Below, in pieces: positions 1 through 8,450 of a stretch of 35,799 bases of DNA (its first letter is position 1; every line of letters begins with the position of its first letter). Made by a program: the position numbers and the translations under genes. Location of the stretch: assembly GCA_005884515.1 (NCBI GenBank), contig VAWS01000061.1, positions 1 to 35,799 of the forward strand, given 5' to 3'. Below the pieces are notes generated by a model. The model saw only the letters and a program-made list of their open reading frames with translations, did not search any database and was not told the origin of the DNA. Source of the DNA: Actinomycetota bacterium. Lineage in GTDB: Bacteria; Actinomycetota; AC-67.

Positions 1-2
1 AG

Positions 3-365
3 GGGAGCATCGAGATCCCGCTGGACCCGGTTTTCGAGCACGCCGTCGTTCCGGTCGATCGGACGCTGAAAGTGCAGGGTGCGCTCGTCGAGGTCGGAGC
101 GCTGGCTCTGGTGCCTTCCGGTTATCAGACGCTTCGCATCGAGGAACGCACCGGCAGCGCGCGGATGTTGTTGATCGGCGGAGAGCCGTTCGGGGCTGAG
201 GTCAAGATGTGGTGGAACTTCGTCGCGCGCACATTGGACGAGATCACCGAGGCGTGGCATGCGTGGCAGGATCACGACGACGATCGGTTCGGACCCGTTC
301 CCTCGAAGCTCGGTCGCGTCGAAGCGCCGAAACCCCCGTGGATCCCGGGGGTACAGACGCGATGA
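3..365 (+). CDS. Pirin-family protein, C-terminal part (5' end outside window)
   Basis: Frame 3 is open from the window edge (GSIEIPLDPVFEHAVVPVDRTLKVQGALVEVGAL...LIGGEPFGAEVKMWWNFVART...), typical of the pirin C-terminal cupin. Confidence 0.85.
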   Translation, partial: GSIEIPLDPVFEHAVVPVDRTLKVQGALVEVGALALVPSGYQTLRIEERTGSARMLLIGGEPFGAEVKMWWNFVARTLDEITEAWHAWQDHDDDRFGPVPSKLGRVEAPKPPWIPGVQTR

Positions 366-697
366 CCGAGGTTCGGCACATCCCGGAGAACTACGTGTTC
401 GCGATCATCGTCGACGACGAGATGGCCGGCTACACCGAGTACCGCACGGGACCCGGTGTGCGCGCGTTCATGCACACGATCATCGACGAGAAGTTCCGCG
501 GGCAAGGCCTCGCATCGCAACTCGTGAAGTGGGCGCTCGATGAGACGAAAGGCGAAGGGCTGCTCGTCGAACCGTACTGTCCCTTCACACGGCGTTACAT
601 CCAAGAGCATCCCGAGTACCTCGACCTGGTTCAGGAAGATCGCCGAGAAGACTTCGATCTTCCGCGAAGCTCTCCCGCCGCGCCGGCGGCCGGCTAG
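362..697 (+). CDS. GNAT-like N-acetyltransferase (short YjdJ/COG2388 type)
   Basis: ATG at 362 overlaps the pirin stop; MTEVRHIPENYVFAIIVDDEMAGYTEYR...DEKFRGQGLASQLVKWALDE carries the acetyl-CoA binding RGQGLA motif. Confidence 0.85.
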   Translation: MTEVRHIPENYVFAIIVDDEMAGYTEYRTGPGVRAFMHTIIDEKFRGQGLASQLVKWALDETKGEGLLVEPYCPFTRRYIQEHPEYLDLVQEDRREDFDLPRSSPAAPAAG

Positions 698-714
698 CCA
701 AACCTTCTCATTCC

Positions 715-1575
715 TTAACGGCGGCTGCGGGTCGCCGCGGCGACGAGCCGGTCGTTCGCAACACGCATCACAAGCTCATAGCCGGGCGCGAACGTGCGCT
801 GCAGCCAGTACGCGAGCTGGATATCGCGCGATGTGAGCACCAGATAGCGTCCCTGTTTGACGGCTTGGATGATCTTCGTCGCAACGTCGTCGGGGCTTGT
901 TGCATGTGCCTCGAACCTCTTCGTGAGCTTACGCCAGGCGGGATGGTCCCGATCGACGCCGACTATCTCGACCGTCCCAACCAACGGCGTCTTGACCGCA
1001 CCGGGGCACACCAGCGTGACCCCGATCCCGTGACGGCGGAGATCGAAACGCAGGACCTCTGAGACGCCGCGAAGCCCGAACTTGGCCGCACTGTAGGGCG
1101 CATGCCACGGCAGGCCGAGCAGCCCCGCAGCCGAGGACACATTCACCAAGTGACCACCGCGTCGCGCGCGGATCATCGGTGGCACGAAACACTCGATCAC
1201 GTGGATCGGACCCATCAGGTCGACGTCGATCGTCCGCCGCCAGTGTCGGTGCTCGAGTTGCTCGACCGGCCCCCAGGTTGAGATCCCGGCGATGTTCATG
1301 ACCACATCCATGTTCCCGCAGGCGGTGTGGACGTCCTCGGCGAATCCGACGACGGCTTCGTGATCGGCTATGTCGAGTGCACGCGCGACGTGAACCACGA
1401 CCCCGTCTTCGGCGGCCTCCTTCGCGACGAGCTGCAACTTCGGCTCGTCGATGTCGGTCAGCACCAGCTCGGCACCCTCGGCCGCTGCGTGCAGCGCGGT
1501 GGCGCGACCTATGCCCGACGCCGCGCCCGTGATCAGGATCCGCTTTCCGCGGAGGTTCCGATACGGACGTCTCAC
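715..1575 (-). CDS. SDR-family NAD(P)-dependent oxidoreductase
   Basis: LITGAASGIGRATAL Rossmann motif and APYSAAKFGLRG (YxxxK). GTG at 1575 overlaps the upstream stop by 4 nt. The longer 715..1935 ORF N-terminus is out-of-frame read of the upstream gene. Confidence 0.9.
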   Translation of the reverse strand: MRRPYRNLRGKRILITGAASGIGRATALHAAAEGAELVLTDIDEPKLQLVAKEAAEDGVVVHVARALDIADHEAVVGFAEDVHTACGNMDVVMNIAGISTWGPVEQLEHRHWRRTIDVDLMGPIHVIECFVPPMIRARRGGHLVNVSSAAGLLGLPWHAPYSAAKFGLRGVSEVLRFDLRRHGIGVTLVCPGAVKTPLVGTVEIVGVDRDHPAWRKLTKRFEAHATSPDDVATKIIQAVKQGRYLVLTSRDIQLAYWLQRTFAPGYELVMRVANDRLVAAATRSRR

Positions 1576-2228
1576 TTGTGGGGCCTCCTCGCGGACAGCC
1601 GTTGCAGAGCGCGCGCCCAACGCGGCGGCGGTCCATCGGGGAGTCGATCGGGGACGACGCGCAGCGTGTTCAGCGTCATCGCCAGCATCTCGTATTGGCC
1701 GATCAGCATGCAGAGCTCGATGACTTCGACGTCGCTCAGCAACGGTCGTAGCTCGCTCCACAGCGATTCCGACATCACGCGTTCGTGGTGCAGCTCGTCT
1801 GCGGCGCGAAGGGCGAGCCGCTGTCGCGCGGTCCATCCCGGCGCGGTATGGCCTTGACGCGCGGAGCGCACCTGCTCCGCAGTCAGCCCCACAGCACGCG
1901 CGAGCCGCTCGTGGTGTCGCCACTCGTACTCGCACCCCGTGTTGTGCGCGACACGAAGGATCACCAGCTCTGTTTCGGACCGCGGCAGCACGCCCCCGGG
2001 CATCAGCGCAGCGCCGAACCGGAGCCAGCGACGGAACAAGCGCCGATGACGACCGAGCGTCGTCGCGAAGTTCGGCGGCCCGCCGCCCGTCGCCGCACCG
2101 AGCGCCCGAGCGATCAGCGCGTTGATCGCGCCGATGTCGGCAGCGCTGCCCGGCCCGATCCGTGGAGCGTCGCGAGGGACGCTCTGCTTCCCGGTGCTCG
2201 CGCGCGGCTCTGGCTGCTCAACGTTCAT
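1572..2228 (-). CDS. Carboxymuconolactone decarboxylase/AhpD-like protein
   Basis: ETELVILRVAHNTGCEYEWRHHERLARAVGLTAEQV is the CMD-type motif; 4-nt overlap with the SDR gene. Confidence 0.85.
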   Translation of the reverse strand: MNVEQPEPRASTGKQSVPRDAPRIGPGSAADIGAINALIARALGAATGGGPPNFATTLGRHRRLFRRWLRFGAALMPGGVLPRSETELVILRVAHNTGCEYEWRHHERLARAVGLTAEQVRSARQGHTAPGWTARQRLALRAADELHHERVMSESLWSELRPLLSDVEVIELCMLIGQYEMLAMTLNTLRVVPDRLPDGPPPRWARALQRLSARRPHK

Positions 2229-2261
2229 CGTCGGCGAGGCTCCTTCGGCCGGTCACCGCAG

Positions 2262-2350
2262 CGGAGGCGGAGGGATTTGAACCCTCGATGCGGTTGCCCG
2301 CAAACCGGTACTCCAAACCGGCGCCATCGGCCAGGCTAGGCGACGCCTCC
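2262..2350 (-). tRNA. tRNA-Ser (anticodon GGA)
   Basis: Minus strand GGAGGCG...CGCCTCC acceptor stem, anticodon stem CCGGT-TTGGAGT-ACCGG, long variable arm, GGTTCAAATCC T-arm. Confidence 0.93.
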
Positions 2351-2437
2351 GCGCGGCATCATAGCGGCGGCCCGGCCCTTGTCCGCCCCGGCGATGGGGC
2401 GTATACCCGAAGCAACGGTCGGCGGAAGGAGGCTTCG

Positions 2438-2863
2438 ATGCGAAGCTACCTCGTGGTGTCGAACCAAACCCTCGGCGGAGCTGCTCTGGCGGCCAAAGTG
2501 CGCGCGCTGCTCGAGGAAGGACCGGGCGAATTCCATATCGTCGTGCCCGCGACGCCGCCGCACCACGGCGCGTGGACGGAGGGCGAGGCGCGCGCGATCG
2601 CAACCGAACGGCTCGACGCCGCGCTGCGCTGGTTCGGGTCGATCGGCGCAACCGCGACCGGCGAGGTCGCCGACGAGCACCCGCTCTACGCGATCCGCGA
2701 CGCCTTACGCGATCGCCCGATCGACGAGATCATCATCTCGACGCTTCCGCCGGGGATGTCGAAGTGGCTTCGGCAGGATCTCCCCCGCAAGACCCGACGA
2801 GAGTTCGGCGTCCCTGTTACACACGTGGTCGGCGAGGCGCCGAGCAGAACGAAAAGCGCGTAA
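2438..2863 (+). CDS. Small USP-like/hypothetical protein (141 aa)
   Basis: ATG after AAGGAGG; MRSYLVVSNQTLGGAALAAKVRALL...IDEIIISTLPPGMSKWLRQDLPRKTRREFGVPVTHVV has an alternating alpha/beta pattern. Confidence 0.75.
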   Translation: MRSYLVVSNQTLGGAALAAKVRALLEEGPGEFHIVVPATPPHHGAWTEGEARAIATERLDAALRWFGSIGATATGEVADEHPLYAIRDALRDRPIDEIIISTLPPGMSKWLRQDLPRKTRREFGVPVTHVVGEAPSRTKSA

Positions 2864-2899
2864 CGCGCGGCCCGGTTCGGGCATCGCGCGCTCTCGTGG

Positions 2900-2988
2900 C
2901 GGAGAGGGCGGGATTTGAACCCGCGAGGGACCGCAAAGCCCCTAGACGCTTTCGAGGCGCCCCGATTCGGCCGCTCTCGCACCTCTCC
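2900..2988 (-). tRNA. tRNA-Ser (anticodon CGA)
   Basis: Minus strand GGAGAGG...CCTCTCC acceptor stem, anticodon arm GGCGC-CTCGAAA-GCGTC, long variable arm, GGGTTCAAATCCC T-arm. Confidence 0.93.
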
Positions 2989-3001
2989 GCGGGGCATGGT
3001 A

Positions 3002-3463
3002 TCAGGCGCGCTTCGCCGAGAAATACGCGCGCAACAGGTCGCCGGCCTCTCGTTCGAGCACCCCTGCCGTGACGCTCACGCGGTGGTTCAAACGCGGATC
3101 GTCGGCAACGTTGTAGAGGGATCGGATCGCACCGGCCTTCGGATCAGACGTGCCGTACACGAGCCGCTCGGCGCGCGCGAGCACGATCGCTCCTGCGCAC
3201 ATCACGCACGGCTCGAGGGTGACGTACACCGTGCACGCATCGAGCCGCCAGGAGCCGATCGCCTTCGATGCCGCGCGCAGCGCGAGGATCTCGGCGTGCG
3301 CCGTTGGATCCGCGTCCCGCTCGCGCGCGTTGTGCGCGTGCGCAAGGACCTCGTCGCCGCGTGCGATCACGCAGCCAATCGGCACGTCGTCGTGCTCCAA
3401 TGCAGCGTGCGCCTCTTCCAAGGCGAAAGACATGAAAGCCGTGTCGTCGGGCATCCCGGGCAT
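3002..3463 (-). CDS. tadA: tRNA-specific adenosine deaminase
   Basis: TAHAEILAL (HAE) and PCVMCAGAI (PCxxC) zinc/catalytic motifs, 153 aa, next to a tRNA gene. Confidence 0.93.
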   Translation of the reverse strand: MPGMPDDTAFMSFALEEAHAALEHDDVPIGCVIARGDEVLAHAHNARERDADPTAHAEILALRAASKAIGSWRLDACTVYVTLEPCVMCAGAIVLARAERLVYGTSDPKAGAIRSLYNVADDPRLNHRVSVTAGVLEREAGDLLRAYFSAKRA

Positions 3464-3625
3464 CCTACGACGTGCGCGCGGCGACCCCAGACGGAAGAAA
3501 AGGCGGAGCCGCCGACCCGCAGGGTATCGGCGACTCCGTGGAGGAGCTCGGTATCAGCTTCGAAAGTGAACTCTTGCGCGTGCTACCCGAACAGTCGGCC
3601 GGCCTCCTTGCGCCCTGCATAGTTA

Positions 3626-4063
3626 ATGCGGGTCATCGGCTTCCTGCTCGCGCACGGCGCGTCGGTCAGCGCACTCTTCCGCCTCCGGAAAGAGCGCGAC
3701 CGCGAGAAGATCCGCCAGCTGATCCAGTTCTCGGGGTCGACGATCAAGCTCTTCTACGTGTCACTGCTCGTGCTCGTCGTCGGAGGCGTGGGCGCCGGCC
3801 TTCAAGCGCACTGGTTCAAGCAACAGTGGATCTGGGAGGCGATCGGCGTGCTCGTCGTCATCAGCGTCGCGATGTTCGTCGTTGCGCGCCCGTACTACCG
3901 GGCGATCGCAGAAGCGACGGAGCTTCGTCCGAGCGGCGTCCCGCGTGTGAGCGACGAAGACCTCGCGTTGCGCTTGCAGTCTCCGACCCCGGTGGTCGTC
4001 GCGCTGCTCGGCTTCGGAGGGCTGCTCGTCATCTTGTGGCTGATGATCTTTAAGCCCATGTAG
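3626..4063 (+). CDS. Small integral membrane protein
   Basis: 145 aa with three hydrophobic stretches (LFYVSLLVLVVGGVGAGL, AIGVLVVISVAMFVV, VVVALLGFGGLLVILWLMIF). Confidence 0.7.
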   Translation: MRVIGFLLAHGASVSALFRLRKERDREKIRQLIQFSGSTIKLFYVSLLVLVVGGVGAGLQAHWFKQQWIWEAIGVLVVISVAMFVVARPYYRAIAEATELRPSGVPRVSDEDLALRLQSPTPVVVALLGFGGLLVILWLMIFKPM

Positions 4064-4066
4064 CTG

Positions 4067-5089
4067 CTATAACGACGTCTTCGTGAGCGGCTTCGTGGCC
4101 GGCCCGTTCAAGATCTCACCCGTGGCCCGGTATCGCGAGCCGTGGCACGGGCAGTCCCACGTCTTGTCGGCCGAGTTCCATCCCACCGTGCACCCCAAAT
4201 GCGTGCACTTTGCCGACATCGCGATCAGCTCCCCGTCGTCGTTCCGATAGGCGGCGACCTTCTGTCCGTCGACCGAAACGATCCCGCCCTCGCCCTTTTC
4301 GATCTCCGTGGAAACCTGCGTGATAGTGCGCGCAATCAACACGTCACAGCGCGCGTGCTCGAGCACCTTCTGCGGGACGGAGCCGAGGAGGAACCGGGAC
4401 GCCCCCGTCATGCCCTTGTTCCCGACCACGATCAGGTCCGCGCGCTCGGCTTCCGCGGCCTCCACGATCCTTTCCGCGGGATCGCCTCCGACGACGCGGA
4501 GCTTCGTGTCCATCCCCTCGCCCGCCGCGTCGAGCGTGTCCTTCAGGACCGGGTCCCCGGTGCTGGGGTGGCCGACGAACACCAGCGTTGCTGATGCGCC
4601 GAGCTTCCGTGCCAGATCGAGGCCTTTCCGCGCGGCGCGATCCGCGGTGGGTGACCCGTCGGTCGCTACCGCGATCGACTTGTACGACGGGCTCGGGGGG
4701 TTGTACGTGAACGGGCGCGCGCGCACGATCAAGACGTCGCACGGGGCGTGATGCGCGACACCGTGCGAAACGCTTCCCTGGAAGAACCGCTTCGTGCGGC
4801 TGAGCCCGCGGCTTCCAAGGACGATGAGGCCGGCATCCTTGCGATCGGCGATCTCAACGAGGATCTCTACGGGATCGCCTTCGTGGACTTCGGTGCTCGC
4901 GGTGACGCCCTCGGCCTTCAGCTGTTCCTTCGCCTTCCGCACGACGGCTTCGCCTTGGGCGGCGTGGCTGCAGCCGTGAACGAGGATCAGCTGCGCACGA
5001 GACGCCTTTGCGATCGCCGCTGCGACGCGCTGCGCGTGCTCCGCGGTCGGCGAACCGTCTGTGGCGCAAATGATCTTCGTGTACGGCAT
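4067..5089 (-). CDS. Tandem universal stress protein domains fused to a C-terminal Rieske [2Fe-2S] domain
   Basis: Two USP domains each with G2xG9xGS (GSRGLSRTKRFFQGS; GNKGMTGASRFLLGS), then CTHLGC...CPCHGS Rieske boxes in one continuous ORF. Confidence 0.93.
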   Translation of the reverse strand: MPYTKIICATDGSPTAEHAQRVAAAIAKASRAQLILVHGCSHAAQGEAVVRKAKEQLKAEGVTASTEVHEGDPVEILVEIADRKDAGLIVLGSRGLSRTKRFFQGSVSHGVAHHAPCDVLIVRARPFTYNPPSPSYKSIAVATDGSPTADRAARKGLDLARKLGASATLVFVGHPSTGDPVLKDTLDAAGEGMDTKLRVVGGDPAERIVEAAEAERADLIVVGNKGMTGASRFLLGSVPQKVLEHARCDVLIARTITQVSTEIEKGEGGIVSVDGQKVAAYRNDDGELIAMSAKCTHLGCTVGWNSADKTWDCPCHGSRYRATGEILNGPATKPLTKTSL

Positions 5090-5167
5090 GGCGCGGCTCC
5101 CGTGGTCGGAATACCGAGCCTATCGGAGGCCCCGTACGTACGCCTCGGGAAGCCGGGAACAGGCAAC

Positions 5168-5208
5168 GGGCCGGAAGCGGCACGATCATTCCGTGCGGCT
5201 TCCGGCCC
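5168..5208 (-). terminator. Terminator-like hairpin downstream of the YceI gene
   Basis: GGGCCGGAAGCGGCACG / CGTGCGGCTTCCGGCCC arms (17 bp, one mismatch) with 7-nt loop, just beyond the YceI stop; no clear U-tract. Confidence 0.65.
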
Positions 5209-5222
5209 CGCTGCGCCCGGGG

Positions 5223-5858
5223 TTAAGCGGCTTTCGCCTGTGCCGGATTCAACTCGGTTTCGATCTCGAGCGTGACCTTCTTGCCGACGACCACGCCGCC
5301 CGTTTCCAGAGCTGCGTTCCACGTCATGCCCCAGTCTTCGCGGTTGATCTCCGCCGTGGCGCTGAAGCCCGCAACCGTGGTTCCCCACGGCGCGCGCTCG
5401 ACGCCCTCGAACTCGACCTTCAGCTCGACCGGGCGCGTCTGGTCGCGGATCGTGAGGTCGCCTGTGACGTCCAAGCTGGTCGGACCCGTCTGCTTCACGG
5501 ACGTGCTGCGGAACGTGATCGTCGGATACTTCTCGACGTCGAGGAAGTCCGGGGACCGAAGGTGATCGTCTCGCTTCTGGTCGCCCGAGAAGATGCTCGA
5601 CGCATCGAGCGTCACCTCGACGCTGGAGGCCTCGGGCGTCTCGCCGATCTGGACCTGGCCGGAAAGCCGGTCGAAGTGACCGCGGACCTTCGTCACCATC
5701 ATGTGGCGCGCGACGAACGCAGCCCTCGTGTGGCTCGTGTCCAACGTCCACGTGCCGGGGGCCGGAGCCGCGACTTCGCCGATCTCCGTGATCTCGCTGC
5801 TAAGCGCTGTCTCTGACATCTCGGTTCTCCTCCTTCCGGCCCCTTCCGAGGCCACCAT
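5223..5858 (-). CDS. YceI-family protein
   Basis: GTWTLDTSHTRAAFVARHMMVTKVRGHFDRLSGQVQI...VTLDASSIFSGDQKRDDHLRSPDFLDVEKYPTITFRST is the YceI pattern. Confidence 0.93.
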   Translation of the reverse strand: MVASEGAGRRRTEMSETALSSEITEIGEVAAPAPGTWTLDTSHTRAAFVARHMMVTKVRGHFDRLSGQVQIGETPEASSVEVTLDASSIFSGDQKRDDHLRSPDFLDVEKYPTITFRSTSVKQTGPTSLDVTGDLTIRDQTRPVELKVEFEGVERAPWGTTVAGFSATAEINREDWGMTWNAALETGGVVVGKKVTLEIETELNPAQAKAA

Positions 5859-5878
5859 GCCGGTATGCTTGCTCTTAC

Positions 5879-5935
5879 AACAGTTGCATACACAAAGACT
5901 ATTCCTAGAACAGTTGCGCTGTCAACTATTGCAAC
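5879..5935. promoter_or_regulatory. Candidate MarR operator region between yceI and marR
   Basis: Direct repeat AACAGTTGC at 5879-5887 and 5909-5917 (30 bp apart), palindromes ACAG-TTGCG-CTGT and GTTGC(N13)GCAAC, in an AT-richer divergent intergenic region. Confidence 0.55.
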
Positions 5936-5948
5936 GTAAAATAAGTGG

Positions 5949-6446
5949 ATGAGCTCGGCGACGGGTCAGGCAGAGCTGTGGGCCTCCCTCATGCAGGGGC
6001 AGGCCTTGCTCGCCGACGCCGTCAGCGACCGGCTCGAGGCCGAAGCCGGGATCCCCCTTGCCTGGCACGAGGTGCTCGTCGTTCTGGCCGACGCGCCCGA
6101 CGGGCGCCTCCGGATGCAGGATCTCGCGGACTCGATGTGGCTCAGCAAGAGCGGCCTGACGCGGCTGTGCGACCGGATCGAAGAGGCCGGTTACCTCAGC
6201 CGCGCGAGCTGCCCTACCGACCGCCGGGGGACCTTCGCCGTCATCACCGAGGTGGGGCGCGCGAAAGTGAGCGAGGCACGTCCGGTCTTCGCGCGCGCAT
6301 CCCAGGACCTGTTCCTGCAGCACCTTTCTTCCCGTGAGCGCGACGCGCTGCAGTCCGCGATGCGCAAGATCATCGGCGCGAATCGCGCGCATCTGCGCAA
6401 GCCGGAGCGCGCAGACGATCCACCGCAGGCGTCGCCCAAGCGGTGA
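5949..6446 (+). CDS. MarR-family transcriptional regulator
   Basis: LAWHEVLVVLADAPDGRLRMQDLADSMWLSKSGLTRLCDRIEEAGYLSRASCPTDRRGTFAVITEVGR is a MarR wHTH. Confidence 0.93.
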   Translation: MSSATGQAELWASLMQGQALLADAVSDRLEAEAGIPLAWHEVLVVLADAPDGRLRMQDLADSMWLSKSGLTRLCDRIEEAGYLSRASCPTDRRGTFAVITEVGRAKVSEARPVFARASQDLFLQHLSSRERDALQSAMRKIIGANRAHLRKPERADDPPQASPKR

Positions 6447-6504
6447 CCGCGTAGCGGTCCGAGAAGTCCGTCCACGCTCGGAGCCGCGAATACAATCGAG
6501 TCCC

Positions 6505-8253
6505 GTGAGCACCGCAGTAACGGTTCTTCAGGACCTCGTCCTGGCCGGCCTCGTCGTGGCGAGCGCGATCGCCGCATGGCAATTCGCGAGGAAACCTGGT
6601 TCCCAGCGCGGTTATCTCGCGGCCGGCCTGGCTCTGATCGCCCTCCAGTCGGTCTTCGGCCTCATCGGCCAAGTCACCAACTACCGCTACCGCGCCCTCC
6701 AGATCCTCGGCACGGCGGCGTTCCTCGGATCCGCGTACCTGCTGCTGATGTTCCGCCACAGCTTCGTCCCGGTCGCCCGGTGGTGGAGGGCGTGCGCAGC
6801 CGCGGCGCTCATCGGGGTCGGTATCGCCGCGATCGTGTCCAAGCTGCCGTACACGCGCCATCCGACGTACACGACCGCGCAGTCGTTCGTGCTGCGCGCG
6901 CTCGTGATCGTCTGGAGCGCCGTCTTGCTCGAGCCCACGGTCTTGTTCTGGGTCGCGTCCCGAACGCGGCCACGAGTCCAGCGAATCCGATTGAAGCTCT
7001 TGAGCCTGTCCTTCGCGTTGATCGTGCTGACGCGGATCGCCATCGTGCTGGCGCGCACCGGGCAGAACAAGACGAGCTCGATCGTTGAGAATTCGCTCGC
7101 CTTGCTGTTCCTGCCCTTGCTCTACGTCACACTCATCCCGCCGGCGTGGTTACGGCGCATCTGGCGCCGTGAGGAGGAGCAAGAGCGTCTCCTGACGAGG
7201 CACCTCGCCATGTTCGCTCCCGAGACGACCACCTTGGCGGAGCGAGCATTGGAATGGGCGATGCGTCTCGTCGGGTCTTCGGGAGGCTTCATCCTCGACG
7301 TCGACGGACACGTCTTGGCGCGCAACTCCGTGAGTGAACGAGAAGCGGAAGGCTATTTCGTCTATTCGGAATCGGGGCGCGCAACCGTCTTCCAGTACGA
7401 GCCCGACGGCCGGCTCGCGATCGCCGTGCCGATCGTTCAGGAGCGAGGGCGAGGGCTGCTCGTCGTGATCGCAGGCCCGTTCACGTTGCTGTTCGGTTCG
7501 GACGAGATGCAAACACTCGAAGAGCACGCGGAGGTGATCGGATTCGCACTCGACCGCGTCACGTTGACGGAAACGCGACGGATGCTCGAGCAGTCGAAAA
7601 CACAATTCCTCGCCAACGCCGCACACGAGCTGCGCACGCCGCTCGCGAGCATCGTGGGATTCGCGGAGCTGTTCGCCGGCGGGCTCGACAAGATGCCCGA
7701 GGATGCGGTCAAAGAGGGTCTCGCGGCGATCGTGCGACAGGGCAGACGGATGTCCACACTCGTGAGCGATCTCCTCGACCTCAGCCAGCTCGAGCTCGGG
7801 AAAGCCAGGATGCGGATCCAACCGATCTCGCTGGCACCGACCGTCGAGCAGTCGGTCGAGAACGCGCGGCCGCCCGGTGGACCACCCGTGCAGGTGTCGG
7901 TCGGGCCGGAGCTCACCGTGCTTGCCGATTCGACCCGGCTCGATCAAGTCTTGACGAACCTGCTCACGAACGCGTTCCGACACGGCGGGCCGAACGTCGC
8001 CGTCAAAGCGAACCAAGTCAACGGCGTGGTTCACCTCGTCGTCGCCGACGACGGGCCCGGCATCCCGCCGGACCTTCGGCCTCACCTCTTCGAGCCGTTC
8101 TCGCGCGCGCTGAACGCGCAGGCGAAAGAAGGGTCGGGCCTCGGCCTCGCGATCGCCCGATCGCTCGTCGAAGCGTTCGGCGGCACGCTGTCGTACGAGC
8201 CGGCGGACGGCGGCGGCGCGCGGTTCGTCGTGCATCTTCAGTCTGCGGGCTAA
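6505..8253 (+). CDS. Membrane sensor histidine kinase with GAF-like region
   Basis: Multiple N-terminal TM segments, FLANAAHELRTPLASIVGF (H-box), N-box and GSGLGLAIARSLVEAFGG (G-box). GTG 6505 is the likely start; the 6334 start overlaps marR. Confidence 0.9.
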   Translation: MSTAVTVLQDLVLAGLVVASAIAAWQFARKPGSQRGYLAAGLALIALQSVFGLIGQVTNYRYRALQILGTAAFLGSAYLLLMFRHSFVPVARWWRACAAAALIGVGIAAIVSKLPYTRHPTYTTAQSFVLRALVIVWSAVLLEPTVLFWVASRTRPRVQRIRLKLLSLSFALIVLTRIAIVLARTGQNKTSSIVENSLALLFLPLLYVTLIPPAWLRRIWRREEEQERLLTRHLAMFAPETTTLAERALEWAMRLVGSSGGFILDVDGHVLARNSVSEREAEGYFVYSESGRATVFQYEPDGRLAIAVPIVQERGRGLLVVIAGPFTLLFGSDEMQTLEEHAEVIGFALDRVTLTETRRMLEQSKTQFLANAAHELRTPLASIVGFAELFAGGLDKMPEDAVKEGLAAIVRQGRRMSTLVSDLLDLSQLELGKARMRIQPISLAPTVEQSVENARPPGGPPVQVSVGPELTVLADSTRLDQVLTNLLTNAFRHGGPNVAVKANQVNGVVHLVVADDGPGIPPDLRPHLFEPFSRALNAQAKEGSGLGLAIARSLVEAFGGTLSYEPADGGGARFVVHLQSAG

Positions 8254-8320
8254 CCTTCGAGGAATACTAAATCCGCTGATCGGCGCCTCGTCGTGCGCGC
8301 GCCGGGGGAGGAAATCGCTA

Positions 8321-8360
8321 GGAGGTCGGCGAAGGACCTCCAGGACGCTATCCCTGGAGG
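8321..8360 (+). promoter_or_regulatory. Overlapping alternative hairpins covering the Shine-Dalgarno of ATG 8365
   Basis: GGAGGTC (8321-8327)/GACCTCC (8335-8341) and CCTCCAGG (8337-8344)/CCTGGAGG (8353-8360) share CCTCC; the GGAGG at 8356-8360 lies 4 nt before ATG 8365. Confidence 0.55.
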
Positions 8361-8450
8361 GCCCATGCGATCGAAGCTTCGTTCCGCAGTCGTGACAACG
8401 GCATTGCTCACGTTCGGCCCGGCGACTACAAAGAAGAGGGCTTCAAAGGC

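Noticed and set aside
2253-2651. 132-aa minus-strand ORF over the tRNA-Ser(GGA) gene
   Set aside because: Overlaps a clear tRNA and the USP-like CDS; translation is Arg-rich without motifs.
7150-8235. 361-aa minus-strand ORF
   Set aside because: Antisense to the membrane histidine kinase; no recognisable motifs.
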